Source: Tupaia tana
Taxonomy: Eukaryota; Chordata; Mammalia; Scandentia; Tupaiidae
Direction of reading: 5' to 3'
Assembly (NCBI GenBank): GCA_026018925.1
Contig: JAKSZU010000016.1
Location: 33,723,377-33,787,376 of the forward strand
DNA length: 64,000 nucleotides
The translations under genes and the position numbers were made by a program. The notes under the pieces were generated by a model, which worked only from the letters and a program-made list of their open reading frames with translations, searched no databases and was not told the origin of the DNA. This document shows positions 32,447 to 41,092 of this stretch, one piece after another (position 1 is the stretch's first letter; each line of letters begins with the position of its first letter).

Positions 32447-32955
32447 CTGGCTCTGTAGCATAGCTGTACAATATGCTCAGGAAAAGCCAGATCTCCGTGG
32501 TGACTGTGGTTTGAATCCCCAGCCTAGTCAGCCTGAGATACACCAGGTACACATGTGACAGCCCAGGACTCCACAGGCTGGGGGGCTGGGAGGAGGGCTC
32601 CTGCAGGGCATGCATTTGCTTTTCTCTCGCTTTCTTCCTCATTCTCTCTCATGTACACACATACATTCTTCTTCTTTTTTTTTTTTTTTTTTTGGAGAGG
32701 TTTTTGCCAAAGAAGTTTTGGCAGAGAGACAGAAAATAAGAAATCACCCCCCGGGGGAGATGGCCATGCCGCAATCCCTTCTCTTCCATTCTCCTCTCGG
32801 GATCTTAGGCACGCATGCACACATGCCCGATGTGAGTGTAAGCCACCGGGTCCGGAACTCGAACCGTGGTCAACTACATGGGAGTCAGCAACATAGCCAT
32901 TACACCAACTGCTGGTCCCAACACACACATATATTCTATCATAAAGAAAAACATG
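32447..32955 (+). mobile_element. Family C tRNA-SINE split by a long-body SINE
   Basis: The head GGGCTGGCTCTGTAGCATAG is followed by the B-box-like GGTTTGAATCCCC, 'aggtacacatgtgac', a CT-rich part and 'tgtacacacatacattc', which resumes after the nested SINE as 'acacacacatatattctatcataaag'. It belongs with 15,565, 46,787, 53,895 and 55,893 by overall plan. Confidence 0.6.
32670..32919 (-). mobile_element. tRNA-derived SINE, long-body type, nested
   Basis: Minus-strand copy with the head GGGACCAGCAGTTGGTGTAA, CpG-containing 'gggtccggaactcgaacc' and a T18 tail on the plus strand. The duplication 'acacacatacattc' / 'acacacatatattc' flanks it. Confidence 0.92.
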
Positions 32956-33100
32956 GTTTTAAAAAATTCCTCTTCCCAGAGTGTGTATGTGTGTTCATGG
33001 CAGAATAAAACCCAATATAGTAAGTGTTGAGGGGTGTGGCTAGGTAAGACAGTGATGGAGGGAAGAAGTGGTATTCGCCTTTTTAAAAAAGAGGTTGAGA

Positions 33101-33360
33101 GGGACCAGCAGTTAGCGTAATGGCTATGTCGCTGGACTCCCACGTAGTCGACCGCGGTTCGCGTCCCGGACCCGGTGGCTTAAAACTCACGCCAGGTGCG
33201 TGTGCGTGCGTGCCCAAGATCCTGAGAGGAGAATGGAGGAGAAGGGATTGCGGCGTGACCATCCCCCCTGGGGGGTGATTTCTTGCTTTCTGTCTCTCTG
33301 TTTCTCTCTGTCTGGTGAGCGCATGCGCCCTATAGCAAAAATCTCTCCAAAAAAAAAAAA
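33101..33360 (+). mobile_element. tRNA-derived SINE, long-body type, very young
   Basis: The head GGGACCAGCAGTTAGCGTAA, A box TAGCGTAATGG and 'gtcgaccgcggttcgcgtccc' are nearly at consensus. CpG-dense. Exact duplication 'aaaaaagaggttgaga' on both sides. This is among the freshest insertions here. Confidence 0.96.
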
Positions 33361-33374
33361 AAAAGAGGTTGAGA

Positions 33375-34081
33375 GATAAAGTAATTCACTCCAAAGTACC
33401 ATGCTTTCACTGAAAGATTTTCAAATCCTAGGGCAAATATACTATATCAAATTGTAAAATTTAATAATCAAATGTATAAATATGATAGATGGTTTCATCT
33501 TGACTTCTTCTCCTAGCTTCACAGATTAATTCTTAGATTTATTATCCTTCCTGGGGAAGATTTCTCATCAAAATGTATGGTCATTCAGATTCTCAAGTTC
33601 CTGTTTCTTTACTTCTGGTGGAAGAGAATTATTTTAAAAATGGTTTCTGTAAATTGCCTCATTAAGCTCTCTTTAATTTCAGGCAAAATTTTATATCCAC
33701 GTGAGCCATACTCATCATGCTAATACCCCTGAGTTCCACAAATCTAGGACTGTATTTATGAATCCTTTAAAATACTGAACTGTTTACTCTTACACCTATG
33801 CTCTCTTAGAATTTAGAAACGTCTTGGAAGGTTACCATGTTACCTTGTAGCTCTGTCGGAACAATGTGGAAAATGGAATCAGTCATAATCTAATTCAGGT
33901 ATTACATTGCAATCAGTCTCTTCGCTGTAGTGCTGACTTTAAAAATGCATCAGTGCTTATAGGATTTCTGAAGCCATAACTGACACAAAATGGTAATGTG
34001 TTTTTATCAGTCCTCTACCTTAATAAAAATAAATAAAAGGAATGCTATCATGCTCAATTTCATTCTTTGATAACATGATAA
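33375..34081. other. No recognised feature
   Basis: Unique AT-rich sequence. 33,600-33,780 looks repeat-free and may be conserved, but I cannot test it. Confidence 0.35.
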
Positions 34082-34083
34082 TA

Positions 34084-34153
34084 CTGGCTTGTCAGAAAAG
34101 TCATGACATAGTTTTCTATGTAAAAATGCATCCTGACTTTTCTGACAACCCAA
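34084..34153. mobile_element. Palindromic mariner-type MITE, copy 2
   Basis: 70 bp flanked by TA on both sides (34,082-34,083 and 34,154-34,155), the exact Tc1/mariner target duplication. The inverted ends are CTTGTCAGAAAAGTCATGA and its complement. It shares the centre 'tttctatg..aaaaatg' with copy 1 at 464. Confidence 0.85.
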
Positions 34154-34429
34154 TAATTGATGCTCAGGAACAAAAAAGTCCTACTCTTCATGTTCTGCCT
34201 TATTAGAATTAAGTTGAGTTTTATCTTCTGTGGTTTGACAATTAAGCAGGCACTGTGAGACATTATAATTTACACATTGGTCAACTAGTCATGTGTTAAC
34301 TCTTTTGTGCTCAGAATTTATTATCAAAACAATCATAAACATACATAATTATCTTGTCATATCTATAGTCAGGATATAATTTCAGCTTTACCTTGTTTCT
34401 GTGAGTATGGTGGCAAAAAGTATGAATGT

Positions 34430-34645
34430 GAGGGTCAGTCAGACCAGGCATCAAACCATATGAGCACCCAACAGGTTAGCTGAGCTTGGGAAGTCATCCG
34501 TTTAACCTGTAAGGCTCCACTGTCCCATCTGTAAAAATGACGAGAGAATTGCTCATCTCAAACAATTTGTTGTAAGAATCAAATGAAATAATTGAAATGA
34601 AATGTGTAATACCATACTCTGACACATGTAGTAAAACGCACATAA
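34430..34645 (+). mobile_element. MIR SINE
   Basis: Long sense MIR: 'ggtcagtcagaccaggcatcaaacc...ggttagctgagcttgggaagtcatccgtttaacctgtaaggctccactgtcccatctgtaaaaatgacg...aatcaaatgaaataattg...'. It covers the tRNA-derived start through the core. Confidence 0.85.
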
Positions 34646-36190
34646 ATTTTAGCTAATATTAGATTTAAGCATCATATTTTCCTTAAATGAAGAGACAAAA
34701 TATATCTTTTCTACCTTGCCCAAGATACTTATGGTAGCTTTAATATTATGAAGCATGCTTAATAAATAACTCAAATAATGGAATTTTCAAAGAAATATTA
34801 TGAACAGTTTTCTTCATTTACCTCAGGGTAAGATTTACATTGACCTTTCACTGATTGCTCTCATGGTTTGGAAGAGTTGATATCAATCTTATTATCAACA
34901 TTTATTTACTATCTCAGGGGAGGGCCAGTTTTTATTTCAGAGCTTAGAGCTCTTTTCTGGCACTAACAATTTCTAACTTTTAATTATGCTTTCCCACCTG
35001 AATCTCTGAAGTTGAATTTAAGTGAGGGGAAAAAAATCTACTTTTCCCTTGTTCAAACTATGAATTGAAAATACCTGGGGTTTTTTTTTTTTTCGTTTTG
35101 TTTTATTATTATTATTATTACTATTATTATTATTTGGTTTTTATCTTTGTCATTTTGACTCAAAGAGTCCTAGAATAAGTTTGTTATTTTCTAAATAAAT
35201 TCACTTCATGTGTTACTTAAGCCTTTGGCCAAGGTAGATCAGTACTCTTTCATACCATGATGATCCTTTCCGGGACTAAGGTGAACCACTTTAAAAATAA
35301 CTGCTGGCAGACCTTAAGGAAACTGAACAGCTGCGTGGCCAAACATAACGTACGTAGTCCAGACGTCCATCCTCCACGTGGTGACTTTCTGCAAAGACAG
35401 AATGTTCTCGTTAGACAACACTGGATTCAAATTGTCATATCCTACTTCCCCCCAAATACCATCCTTCTCCAGACTGAGGCTCAAAATAAGAACACTTTCT
35501 TTTCCTTTCTATCCAAAAATCCCTTGGAGGAAGTCAATCTCTCACAAGGGTGCAAGAGATGATCCCTACAAGGGTATCTAACATAATGGCCAATGAGGCC
35601 CAAAAGCAAACAAAATAAAGTGACGTCTCAGGCTCCCTTTTCCGAACTCCAAGTTGAAAGAGGATGAGTTGCAATAGCTTCTGAGCAAAGTGTATGGGAA
35701 TTGCTTCTTTCTTAGCTCTTAAGGGAGCTGCTGGATCCAAAACCGGAATCATGTCTTTCCCAGGTGACACGAACTCAATGAAGCAGCTGCCCCAACACTG
35801 CGTACTCAGCATGCTTCCAGGAAACTTTACAGCAGACACTGAAGGAGGAAAAATACTACACGACTGTACTTAACGTAATGAATGGAACCTCACCACCCAC
35901 ACATGGTCCCCTCCAGGAAATGCCATTTCCTTTTCCAGGAAACAAAGGTGTGGTGATCTTCTGAGCAGCAGCATGTTTATAAAACAGTGACAGAGTCTGC
36001 TAGAAAACAGAAAAATCTTGTCGGTTAAGGAAGTAGAAGGCTGGTTCCTATGGTCAAAAAAATCAAGGTGCCCACATACCTAACATGCACCAAAAAATGG
36101 ATTTAGATTTCTTGTTTTAGATATAATTTTAAGACAAACTCCCTTTTTATAGACATATAGTAAATATTTTTTTAAAGAGCCAATCTTCAA
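34646..36190. other. No recognised gene; one (ATT)n
   Basis: Includes poly-T and an ATT-type repeat at 35,078-35,135. The overlapping frames of about 100 codons at 35,257-35,562 (plus) and 35,534-35,839 (minus) have ordinary composition but no domain or splice context I can support. Confidence 0.35.
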
Positions 36191-36199
36191 ATCAACGGG

Positions 36200-37470
36200 T
36201 TTCCAATTACAGGACTACAAGGTATAAAAATCAGAGAGACTTCATTCTTCTGCCCCCCATATCTAGCCAGGAGCCAGGACAAGCCAATCAGCAGCCATCC
36301 ATATTTGAGTTCTGAGCAGCCCCATTCAGGGATTATGACCACCAAAGACCCTCTACCCAAACTTTGCCCTCCCCCCCTAAATCTAACCAGGATCCAGAGG
36401 ATACAAAGTTACTCATAGAAATGTCAGATAAATAATTCAAAATATCCATAGTGATACAGCTAACAGAGATGCAAGAGAAGAGAGACAATGAATTCCTGAA
36501 GATGCAGGAGAAAAGAGACACCAAGTTCCAGGAGGTGAGGAAGTTCTGGCATGATTTGAAAGAGGGGATACACATCATAAAAAAGAAACAGAATTGTTAG
36601 AGATGAAGGCTATAATACGGGAAATCAAAACTTCCCTCGAAATTATCAAAAGCAGATTAGATCACACAGAAGATCAAATCTCAGATGTAGAAGAAAGAAC
36701 CTCTGGCGTAGAAAAATTCACCAAAAAGACTGAGGAAAAAAAAAATAAGAATAACGTACAAGTAATACTAGATATCATTAAGTGCCCAAACATCCAGATC
36801 ATCGGTATCACAGAAGGTGAAGGAACTAATAAGGGCATTGATAATCTATTCCATGAAATCCTAGAAGAAAACTTTCCAAACCTAGAGAGGCACTCAAACA
36901 TCTTGACCCAAGAAATATAAAGAGCCCCACATAAAATCAACCCAAGAAGATCTTCCCCAAAGCACATCATGGTCAAATTGACCAAAACCACAGACAGAGA
37001 CAAGATACTAAATTTGGCAAGAGAGAACTGTCTGTCAAGTTACTTTCAAAGGATATCCCGTAAGGCTAATGTCGGACCTCTCACTGGAAACAAAGCAAGC
37101 AAAGAAAGAATGGGAAAATATATTCCAAGTGTTAAGTGAAAAACAATTCAAACCAAGAATACTATACCCAGCAAGATTATCTTTCACATGGGAAAAAATA
37201 AATAAATAAACATTCTCAGATAAACAAAACCTGAAAGAATTTACCAACACCAGAGCACCTCTCCAAGAAGTGCTGAAGGGAGTGTTATACCAGGAAAACT
37301 ACCAGGACACGCCGAAATAAAAGTACAAAAAATAACCAAGAGAATGGCCAACCTCATGGTAGGGGCAAGTCTAGAGGTGAATGTTAACTTCCAGAGTTTA
37401 AATGGAAAGATCAGACCACAGTAACACTGCAAATTCAATAGAAGAGAGATTAAATACATGAGTCTGAACT
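36200..37470 (+). mobile_element. HAL1-type half-L1 LINE with ORF1 remnant
   Basis: Holds an L1 ORF1-like coding remnant followed directly by 'accaagaatactatacccagcaagattatctttcac', 'agataaacaaaacctgaaagaatttaccaacaccagagcacc' and 'caagaagtgctgaagggagtg', text that I recall from HAL1 elements, which carry ORF1 but no reverse transcriptase ORF2. No ORF2 sequence is seen here. Old insertion with several stops. Confidence 0.75.
36594..37075 (+). pseudogene. L1/HAL1 ORF1 (RNA-binding protein) remnant
   Basis: The open part (36,594-36,920) reads a coiled-coil-like stretch (SRLDHTEDQISDVEER) and then the ORF1p RRM/CTD boundary words IIKCPNIQIIGITEGEG and NLFHEILEENFPNL. After a stop at 36,918-36,920 the same frame continues RAPHKINPRRSSPKHIMVKL and KILNLARE, which belong to the ORF1p C-terminal domain. 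In live L1s this protein binds the element RNA and acts as a nucleic-acid chaperone. Here it is short, interrupted and without a promoter, so non-functional. It is mobile-element coding, not a host gene. Confidence 0.85.
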
Positions 37471-37788
37471 AGTGCAACAGAATTTTTTTGACTTTAGACT
37501 AAAACATTACTGATTTTCTTCGATGCTTTGATTTCCATATTTAAAGATTTTTGTCTTCTCTTGAATTGTTGATAGGTTCATCTACCTACTATTTGAACTA
37601 AATCCTAACCTTTTTCCTGTCTTTAAGTTTTAAGCAAATTTCTCTTAACATTTTTTAATCTTAATTATAATACTGTTTTTCTTGAAATTGAAAAAAAAAA
37701 TCAGAGTAGCATGAGTCTTCAGAGACAGGTTGTCCAAAGGGGAATGAAGCAGAAAATGAAAGGCATGTTGGTAAGCATGCAGGTATTA
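37471..37788. other. No recognised feature
   Basis: AT-rich sequence between HAL1 and MIR. Confidence 0.35.
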
Positions 37789-37789
37789 G

Positions 37790-37935
37790 TCAACAGTACT
37801 TGAAAGGGCTGCTGTGGATTGGCCCAAGTTTGTGCCTTGGTTCTGGTACTTCATTAATTGTGCTATCTTTCTAAGCCTCAGTATTCTCATCTGTGAAATA
37901 GAAATGATGATGAGATACCTGCCTAATAAGACTGT
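37790..37935 (+). mobile_element. MIR SINE fragment
   Basis: Sense MIR text: 'ttgtgccttggttctggtacttcattaattgtgctatctttctaagcctcagtattctcatctgtgaaatagaaatgatgatgagatacctgcctaat'. Confidence 0.85.
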
Positions 37936-37977
37936 TAGGAAGAATAACTGAATAGTGCATCCAAAGTTCTTGCCACA

Positions 37978-38182
37978 GGGGCCAGCAGGTGGTGTGATGG
38001 TTAAGGAGCTGGACTGTGACATGTGCAACCATGGTTCAAGTTCTGGACCTGGCAGTTTGCTTTCTCACATTCTCTCTCTCTCTTTCTTTCTTTCTCTCTC
38101 TCTCTATCATGTGTGTGCCCTGCAGCAAATTTTAAAAATAATAATAATGATAAATAAAATTAAATTACAAATTCTTTAAAAG
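37978..38182 (+). mobile_element. tRNA-derived SINE, short-body type
   Basis: The head GGGGCCAGCAGGTGGTGTGA is followed by GGTTCAAGTTC at the B box, a CT/TTTC run, 'gtgtgccctgcagcaaat' and an AATA tail. The flanks 'agttcttgccaca' and 'agtgctcaccaca' are an imperfect duplication. Sits just before the first copy of the 38-40 kb local duplication. Confidence 0.88.
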
Positions 38183-38197
38183 AAAAGTGCTCACCAC

Positions 38198-38580
38198 AAG
38201 TGTATTTTAGTCATTTAGTCATTTAGTGCCCTCGTCAAAAGGAAACTGTTCTGTAACCACACTGAAAACCAGATAATTTTCTTTATGTTTTTTAAAGAAT
38301 TATTTCATTTAACTTTATGTATTGTCTTATTTTTTAATTTGACCAGAGAGAAAGAGAGAGATAGAGAAATTGAGAAAGTAAGCCACCAGGTCTGGGACTT
38401 GAACCACAGTCGGCCATGTGAGAGAGTCCAGTGCCCCTAACCACCAAGCCACCTGCCAGCCCCTGACAAATAATTTTCTAACAAAATGGAAAAATTAATT
38501 CTATGGAGTATAGAAATAAAATCCATGCCAATTATGTTATCTTGAGCATTATTAGTATTGTAAATGAGACATTTTAAAAA
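38198..38580 (+). repeat. Local duplication, copy A (split by a SINE)
   Basis: 38,198-38,282 and 38,480-38,580 align in order with 39,619-39,797: shared words include 'ttttagtcatttagtgcc', 'gtcaaaaggaaa.tgttctgtaacc', 'tgaaaaccaga', 'ctaacaaaatg' and 'aattctatggagta.aga'. Identity is about 80-85% by eye. A SINE interrupts it at 38,283-38,469. Confidence 0.85.
38283..38469 (-). mobile_element. tRNA-derived SINE, short-body type, inside duplication copy A
   Basis: Minus-strand head GGGGCTGGCAGGTGGCTTGG. The 10-bp duplication 'ataattttct' lies at 38,273-38,282 and 38,470-38,479. The paralogous copy B (39,619-39,797) lacks the SINE and shows the unoccupied site. Confidence 0.92.
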
Positions 38581-38649
38581 GTGTGGTGTTTGATATAGGC
38601 ATTGCTGCTAGGCATTAATAAATGGTGGGTGTTGACTGTTTTGTTGACT

Positions 38650-38906
38650 TGTTTTTAATTTCCTAGAGGGTGCATATGCTCAATTGAGAGAGAGAGAGAC
38701 AGAAAGTGAGAAAGCACCCCCACCCCATGGCAGACAGTCACACTGCAATCCCTTCTGTATCATCTCTCTCTCCTGTGAGGACTTTGGGCACCCACACACA
38801 CAGACAAGTGACTGGTGTGTTTTTCAAGCTGCTGGGTCCTGTTTTAAATCATGCCGTGGTCCATGTGGGATCCAGTTGCCTTAACTACCGTACCACTGGC
38901 TGGTCC
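38650..38906 (-). mobile_element. tRNA-derived SINE, long-body type, old
   Basis: Minus-strand head GGACCAGCCAGTGGTACGGT, body and 'ccctctaggaaatt' end. Few CpGs remain. Confidence 0.8.
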
Positions 38907-38958
38907 AAAGGGGCTAATTTTACTGGAATAAATTTTAGGCCTTAAAATGTGTGTGTTT

Positions 38959-39241
38959 GGGAGCAGCAATTGGTGTAATGGCTATGTGGCTGGACTCTCA
39001 TGTGGTTGACCACGGTTCAAGTTCTGGACCCAGTGGCTTAAACTCACACCGGGTACATGTGCATGTGTGCCCAAGATCCCAAGGGGAGAATGGAGGAGAA
39101 GAAATTGCAGCGTGGCCATCCCCCCCTGGGGGGAGGGGTGATTTCTCACTTTCTGTCTCTCTGTCTCTCTCTCTGTCTTTCTGGCAAGTGCACGCACCCT
39201 ATAGCAAAAATCTCTCTCAAAAAAAAAAAAAAAAAAAAAAA
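38959..39241 (+). mobile_element. tRNA-derived SINE, long-body type
   Basis: The head GGGAGCAGCAATTGGTGTAA, GGTTCAAGTTC at the B box, full body and an A tail of about 26. The duplication 'aaaatgtgtgtgttt' / 'aaaagtgtgtgttt' flanks it. Confidence 0.93.
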
Positions 39242-39618
39242 AAAAGTGTGTGTTTGCTTTGTTGAGTTCTTGTACATTGGAGAAAAAAAAACAAAAATCA
39301 CCGAGACAAGACTACCATATCAAGTAGTTTCAGCATAGGTTTGAGTGACTTAATCAAGTCATCAGATGCTTCTAGGCCTCATTTTTTTTAAATCTAAACA
39401 TTTAAGCGTGTGAAACTAGCCATATACCGAGGTCTTTTCAGCTGCCATCTCATACTTTCATTATCAGAAACCTGTTCATTCAAGGTTTGGCTCTTTTATA
39501 CCTTTTAAATTTGCCCTAAAGGAAACAAAAGGAAACAGAAAGAATAAAGGAAAAGAGGTTACTGTTTGACTTCTCAGACTGATCTGAACTTAGTATATTA
39601 CAACGAAAACCTTGAACC

Positions 39619-39797
39619 AAGTATATTTTAGTCATTTAGTGCCATTGTCAAAAGGAAATTGTTCTGTAACCGTATTGAAAACCAGACAGATGATTTCCTA
39701 ACAAAATGAAGAAAAAAAAATGAATTCTATGGAGTAGAGAAAAAAAAAGCCACGCCAATGATGCTATCTTGGGTATTATTAGTTTGTCAGTAGGACA
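39619..39797 (+). repeat. Local duplication, copy B (unoccupied)
   Basis: About 180 bp paralogous to copy A, 1.4 kb upstream. It has no SINE. It lies 330 bp before the CpG island. Confidence 0.85.
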
Positions 39798-40119
39798 CAG
39801 CAAAGCCTGTAAGTGATGGATGCATTATAACTGCCTGAGGTTGCCGCTTCAAGGAGTCTGAAGTTCAGCTTTGCAAAGTGTCTGTTAAATGACAATACGC
39901 ACGTACAGAAAATCGAAATGGTAAGACCTTACCTAAAAACATTTACCCTGGGGTCAGAATTGCACCCACGCCTCCTCAGCTAGACGATTTTTAAAAGAAC
40001 ATTTATAAGTCCTTTCTCGTGTGAGGCAGATTTAAAAAAAAAAAAAATACCAATCTTTCCACCAAATGACTTTAACCCTTCCCGCTGGAGCATCATTTTC
40101 GATTTTCAGTTTGGTGAGA
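39798..40119. other. Upstream flank of the CpG island
   Basis: No repeat recognised. A poly-A run lies at 40,031-40,046. It could hold proximal regulatory sequence if the island is a promoter reading rightwards. Confidence 0.35.
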
Positions 40120-40640
40120 CAGGCGACACGTGGTCTCTCCCCTTTTCCTGGCACTCAGAATGTGGCTGAGGGGAAGGCGCCCCTGCTCCGCCGCCAGCAG
40201 CCTCACCGCCCGCCGGGGGTGGTCCCGCGCTCCTGTCGCGCAGCCTCGGGGTCCGGGTCTCGGCGGAGCCGTGCGTGGCCAGTGAGGAGTGAGGTGGCAC
40301 GGCGGGGAGCGGGGCACGACGACATTGGAAGGACAGAAGGCGCTCCGGTTGGTGCGCGGCACGGCAGAGCGCGCGTCCCGAGGCCGGGGTCCCCAGTCCC
40401 CTTCGGGCTGCGGCGGGGACGGTGACGGTGACGAGCGCCCTCTGGCCGGCGCCGCCCGCGCGCGAGGCGCACCCAGCCCTGCCCGCGCCAGTGCCCGCGC
40501 CGGAGCAGCAGCGCGCCGCGCTCGGACTGCGGCCGCCGGACCAGGTAGGGCCCCGCACCGCCGGACTAGCACACAGGGGGCTGCGAGGCCAGTAACCCGG
40601 GCGGGAAAGGCCACCCAGGGCTCCCTGGGAGCTGTTCCAG
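40120..40640. promoter_or_regulatory. CpG island, probable gene promoter with first exon
   Basis: About 520 bp with very high G+C and dense CpG, in a CpG-poor window; not a SINE. It contains a CACGTG E-box (40,127-40,132) and several GC-rich Sp1-type boxes (for example around 40,205-40,220 and 40,440-40,500). I see no TATA box, which fits a broad CpG promoter. If the transcript runs rightwards, the CAG|GTAGGG donor after 40,544 would end exon 1. Open frames of 120-170 codons on both strands are GC-driven and contradict each other, so none is called. The gene cannot be named. Direction is not proven. Confidence 0.8.
40300..40544 (+). other. Candidate non-coding first exon ending at a splice donor
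   Basis: The donor CAG|GTAGGG (exon end 40,544) matches the consensus and lies in the 3' part of the island, where first-exon donors usually fall. The 5' end is not defined, so the start here is a guess. A frame with several Arg/Ala-rich codons crosses it but has no recognisable protein. No acceptor or second exon is identifiable further on. Confidence 0.35.
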
Positions 40641-41050
40641 GAAGGGGTGAGTGCTGCTGCGAGAAGCAGGGGTGAGAAGGAAATTGAAAAGAGAGCGCGA
40701 GCGAAGTAAACTTTGGGTCATTTCCCCCTTGGTTTCCTGGGTGCCGTTTGCGGGAGAAGCTAGTGACCTTGGCCGGGTGGGAACTGCCAGCTCTCGGGGA
40801 GCAGGTGGGGAGGGCGGCTCTTCCTTCCTTCCTTCCCGTTTTTCCCCTCTTACCTGAACTAATGGGAGAACGGGGGAGGGGAAAAGGTGGGAAGTTTTAT
40901 ATTCTTGGCAACTATGTGTATGGAGAGGTGTTTGGGGAGGTGACAAGACGTCTGCAGAGGAGACTACCGGTTTTCTGGGAATTTGCTTGAATAGCAGGCA
41001 GAGCTGCCAACACTCACCTTTTAGACAAACCAAGTTCTTTCAAATGGCCT

Positions 41051-41092
41051 GGGGTCGGGTGGTGTTGGGGGTGGGGGGACGGGGGGGGGGGG
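41051..41092 (+). repeat. G-rich tract, quadruplex-forming
   Basis: Runs of 4, 3, 5, 6 and 12 G separated by 1-5 nt. Lies about 500 bp beyond the candidate exon 1 donor, on the sense strand if transcription is rightwards. Confidence 0.9.

Noticed and set aside
33101-33180. SINE heads as functional tRNA genes
   Set aside because: A and B boxes are present but the acceptor and anticodon stems do not pair properly, and the sequence continues into the SINE body with target duplications.
40093-40614. Frames of 119-173 codons on both strands in the CpG island
   Set aside because: High G+C removes stops in all frames; the frames overlap on opposite strands and encode Arg/Ala/Pro-rich text with no domain.
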